Source: an uncultured Saprospiraceae bacterium | GTDB lineage: Bacteria; Bacteroidota; Bacteroidia; Chitinophagales; Saprospiraceae | Direction of reading: 5' to 3' | DNA length: 60,986 bases | Assembly: GCA_938041445.1 (NCBI GenBank) | Contig: CALISO010000024.1 | Span: 1 to 60,986 of the forward strand | Shown: positions 59,729-60,986 of the stretch, piece by piece | Layout: each line of letters begins with the position of its first letter | Numbering within the stretch: the first letter of the stretch is position 1 | Position numbers and translations under genes: made by a program | Notes under the pieces: model-generated | The model's input: the letters and a program-made list of their open reading frames with translations, nothing else | What the model was told of the DNA's origin: nothing | Database searches by the model: none

Positions 59729-60952
59729 CTATTCACAGCCTGACAAAAGAGTTTCGATATCTTCTGATGCATTGATGATAAATTCTTCTCCACTCAATGT
59801 ATAAGTTACAGTCATTGGAAAGACTCCTAAATATGAGCCGAGATTAGGAAACTCATTTAAAAATTGAGCATCGTATTCTTCTTGATTATTAATCGTAAGC
59901 TCAGTATTATCATCAGTATTGGTAAACGTGATAGGAAAGTCAATTTCGTAACAAGGAATACCACTTGGAAATGCATCAAAATAAGTTCCAACCCATAGGT
60001 CGAATAGGTCTCTATCAACAGGTTCGAAACCACCTCCTCCATTATCCATACCTTCACATTCATCTAGAAGGGCTTGTACCTCTTCAGTACTGTTAGCAGT
60101 CACTATTTCGCCATCTTCATTTAATAAAGATATTGGGTAAGAAAAATCCACTATTACACCAACAAGAATTAAGTCGGTCAATTCAAATTCGTCGTTTACA
60201 GTAATAATTTCGCCATCATCAGTCAACACATCAAATGGAAACGTAAATAGATAACACCCAAAAATTGCAAAATCAGACTCCCATTCCACATCTTCATCAC
60301 CATAAAAGTCATTACAATCAATTAATGCTTCAAATATTTCGTCCATATTATTTACCGTAACGACTACTCCATCATCTCTAGTCATATCAAATGGGAACAC
60401 AAAGTAGTAGGCATCTAAAGTGAGAGCATCAATTAATTCAACTTCTGATTCAATCGTTATGATTTCATCTGCCATATTGATTAACTGGATAGGATAGTTA
60501 AGAACATAGCATGAGTTGTCGAAAGTAATGTCATACGCAGGGAAATCTCCTTCTTCCCATCCGCCAGAAGGCACGCATGATGCAAAAAGTTCTCCCAACT
60601 CTTCTCCACTCTCAACTGTAGACTCGACTTCATCGATACTAATTGTCAGCGGATAAGAAAAATCAACATAAATAGTGGTAACTGGGTCAAATGTTTCAAA
60701 GTCTTCTATGCTCGCAAATGTGGTAATACTGCCGTCATCAGCAATTAAATCAAATGGGAAGAGTATAGTAATGCAATCTAGCAAAAGTCCATCATCTCCA
60801 CCACTGCCTCGGTTGATCAATGGATTACTTTCTGTATATTCAGTAAGATCAGGTGTTGATACTTCGCTATCAATAACTGTATTATCTTTTTCACATGCGG
60901 TGAAGAGAAGTGCAAGCATTGAAATTGTAAGTAATCTATTAAGGTATTTCAT
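59729..60952 (-). CDS. Lipoprotein of four cysteine-bracketed double repeats
   Basis: The 407-residue protein has a lipoprotein signal (MKYLNRLLTISMLALLFTAC, lipid-attached Cys20). After a 37-residue linker it consists almost entirely of repeats of about 40-45 residues with the pattern FPFD...DDGEI.TVN...E. Eight repeats make four pairs. In each pair the first repeat begins with a Cys and the second ends with one: Cys60/126, 148/213, 233/299 and 334/406. These eight are the only cysteines of the mature protein besides the lipidated one. I do not recognise the family. Acidic, secreted repeat proteins of this kind may be adhesins or ligand-binding surface proteins. It precedes the sigma factor gene by 24 bases. 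Confidence 0.82.
   Translation of the reverse strand: MKYLNRLLTISMLALLFTACEKDNTVIDSEVSTPDLTEYTESNPLINRGSGGDDGLLLDCITILFPFDLIADDGSITTFASIEDFETFDPVTTIYVDFSYPLTISIDEVESTVESGEELGELFASCVPSGGWEEGDFPAYDITFDNSCYVLNYPIQLINMADEIITIESEVELIDALTLDAYYFVFPFDMTRDDGVVVTVNNMDEIFEALIDCNDFYGDEDVEWESDFAIFGCYLFTFPFDVLTDDGEIITVNDEFELTDLILVGVIVDFSYPISLLNEDGEIVTANSTEEVQALLDECEGMDNGGGGFEPVDRDLFDLWVGTYFDAFPSGIPCYEIDFPITFTNTDDNTELTINNQEEYDAQFLNEFPNLGSYLGVFPMTVTYTLSGEEFIINASEDIETLLSGCE
59732..60784 (-). repeat. Eight coding repeats (four Cys-bracketed pairs) in the lipoprotein
   Basis: Cys-to-Cys distances within pairs are 66, 65, 66 and 72 residues, and pair-to-pair spacing is 88, 85 and 101 residues. The strongest unit consensus is seen in FPFDMTRDDGVVVTVNN and FPFDVLTDDGEIITVND. 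The even-numbered units carry FSYP or similar instead of FPFD. The regular Cys placement suggests one disulfide per double unit. Confidence 0.82.
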
Positions 60953-60986
60953 TATTAAATTTTTAAAGTGTGTTGTAATTTAAAAA

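Noticed and set aside
1-60986. tRNA, rRNA, CRISPR, prophage or insertion-sequence signatures
   Set aside because: No direct repeats with regular spacers, no transposase or integrase motifs and no cloverleaf or rRNA-like stretches were recognised on reading both strands. A tRNAscan or Rfam run would be needed to exclude small RNAs.

Overview
The window is a dense, AT-rich stretch of a Bacteroidota chromosome. The evidence is a type IX secretion / gliding core (a PorP/SprF-like protein followed by GldK, GldL, GldM and GldN), a secreted protein with a T9SS C-terminal sorting domain, many families named from Bacteroidota (DUF2911, DUF3810, DUF4197, DUF5683) and the Bacteroidota-type promoter -7 element TAnnTTTG in front of many genes. 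The 'ICEG...GCDS' surface repeats and the PorP-K-L-M-N order suggest class Saprospiria, but that placement is inference. I see no rRNA, tRNA, CRISPR array, insertion sequence or prophage, and no gap above 300 bases without a gene.

Layout. 1-3 kb: a partial thioredoxin-like protein, a small zinc-ribbon membrane protein and a DPP IV-type peptidase, all on the minus strand. 3.2-8.9 kb: one very large T9SS-secreted repeat protein ending in an excellent terminator. 9-16.3 kb: CPBP protease, a beta-barrel protein, tspO-msrB, a minus-strand recR / glycosyltransferase / M20 amidohydrolase run, and pyruvate dehydrogenase E2. 16.3-24 kb: SOUL protein, EamA transporter, cytochrome oxidase subunit III, a DEAD-box helicase, a DUF4197 lipoprotein, folB, glutaryl-CoA dehydrogenase and an OmpA-type protein. 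24-30 kb: fatty-acid hydroxylase / anmK / epimerase operon, a metal ABC permease fused to a DtxR-type sensor, and a Ppx/GppA phosphatase with a lipoprotein. 30-37.5 kb: small conserved protein, MBL hydrolase and the T9SS core. 37.5-46.5 kb: isoaspartyl peptidase, miaA, DUF2911, enoyl-CoA hydratase, Na+/solute symporter with murQ, DUF3810, thioredoxin, FKBP and an FMN reductase. 46.5-50.8 kb: UPF0173 hydrolase-parA-parB-DUF5683-acyltransferase operon, then DUF805. 50.8-57.6 kb: the RDD / SpoIIM / DUF4129 / DUF4350 / MoxR / DUF58 cluster. 57.7-61 kb: a minus-strand operon of a repeat lipoprotein, an ECF sigma factor and a membrane-anchored beta-barrel protein.

How the genes work together. PorP and GldKLMN make up the trans-envelope core and motor of T9SS, the route by which the 1869-residue protein would reach the cell surface. 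AnmK and MurQ are two steps of muropeptide recycling, and the symporter beside murQ may supply the substrate. The MoxR cluster is translationally coupled through overlapping stop and start codons and probably works as a chaperone / membrane module. The most interesting locus is the last one. A lipoprotein with four cysteine-bracketed double repeats, an ECF sigma factor and a protein that seems to join a cytoplasmic anti-sigma-like N-terminus, one inner-membrane helix, a long polar linker and an outer-membrane beta-barrel together look like a compact envelope-sensing system.

All calls were made by eye from sequence and family knowledge; no database search was run.
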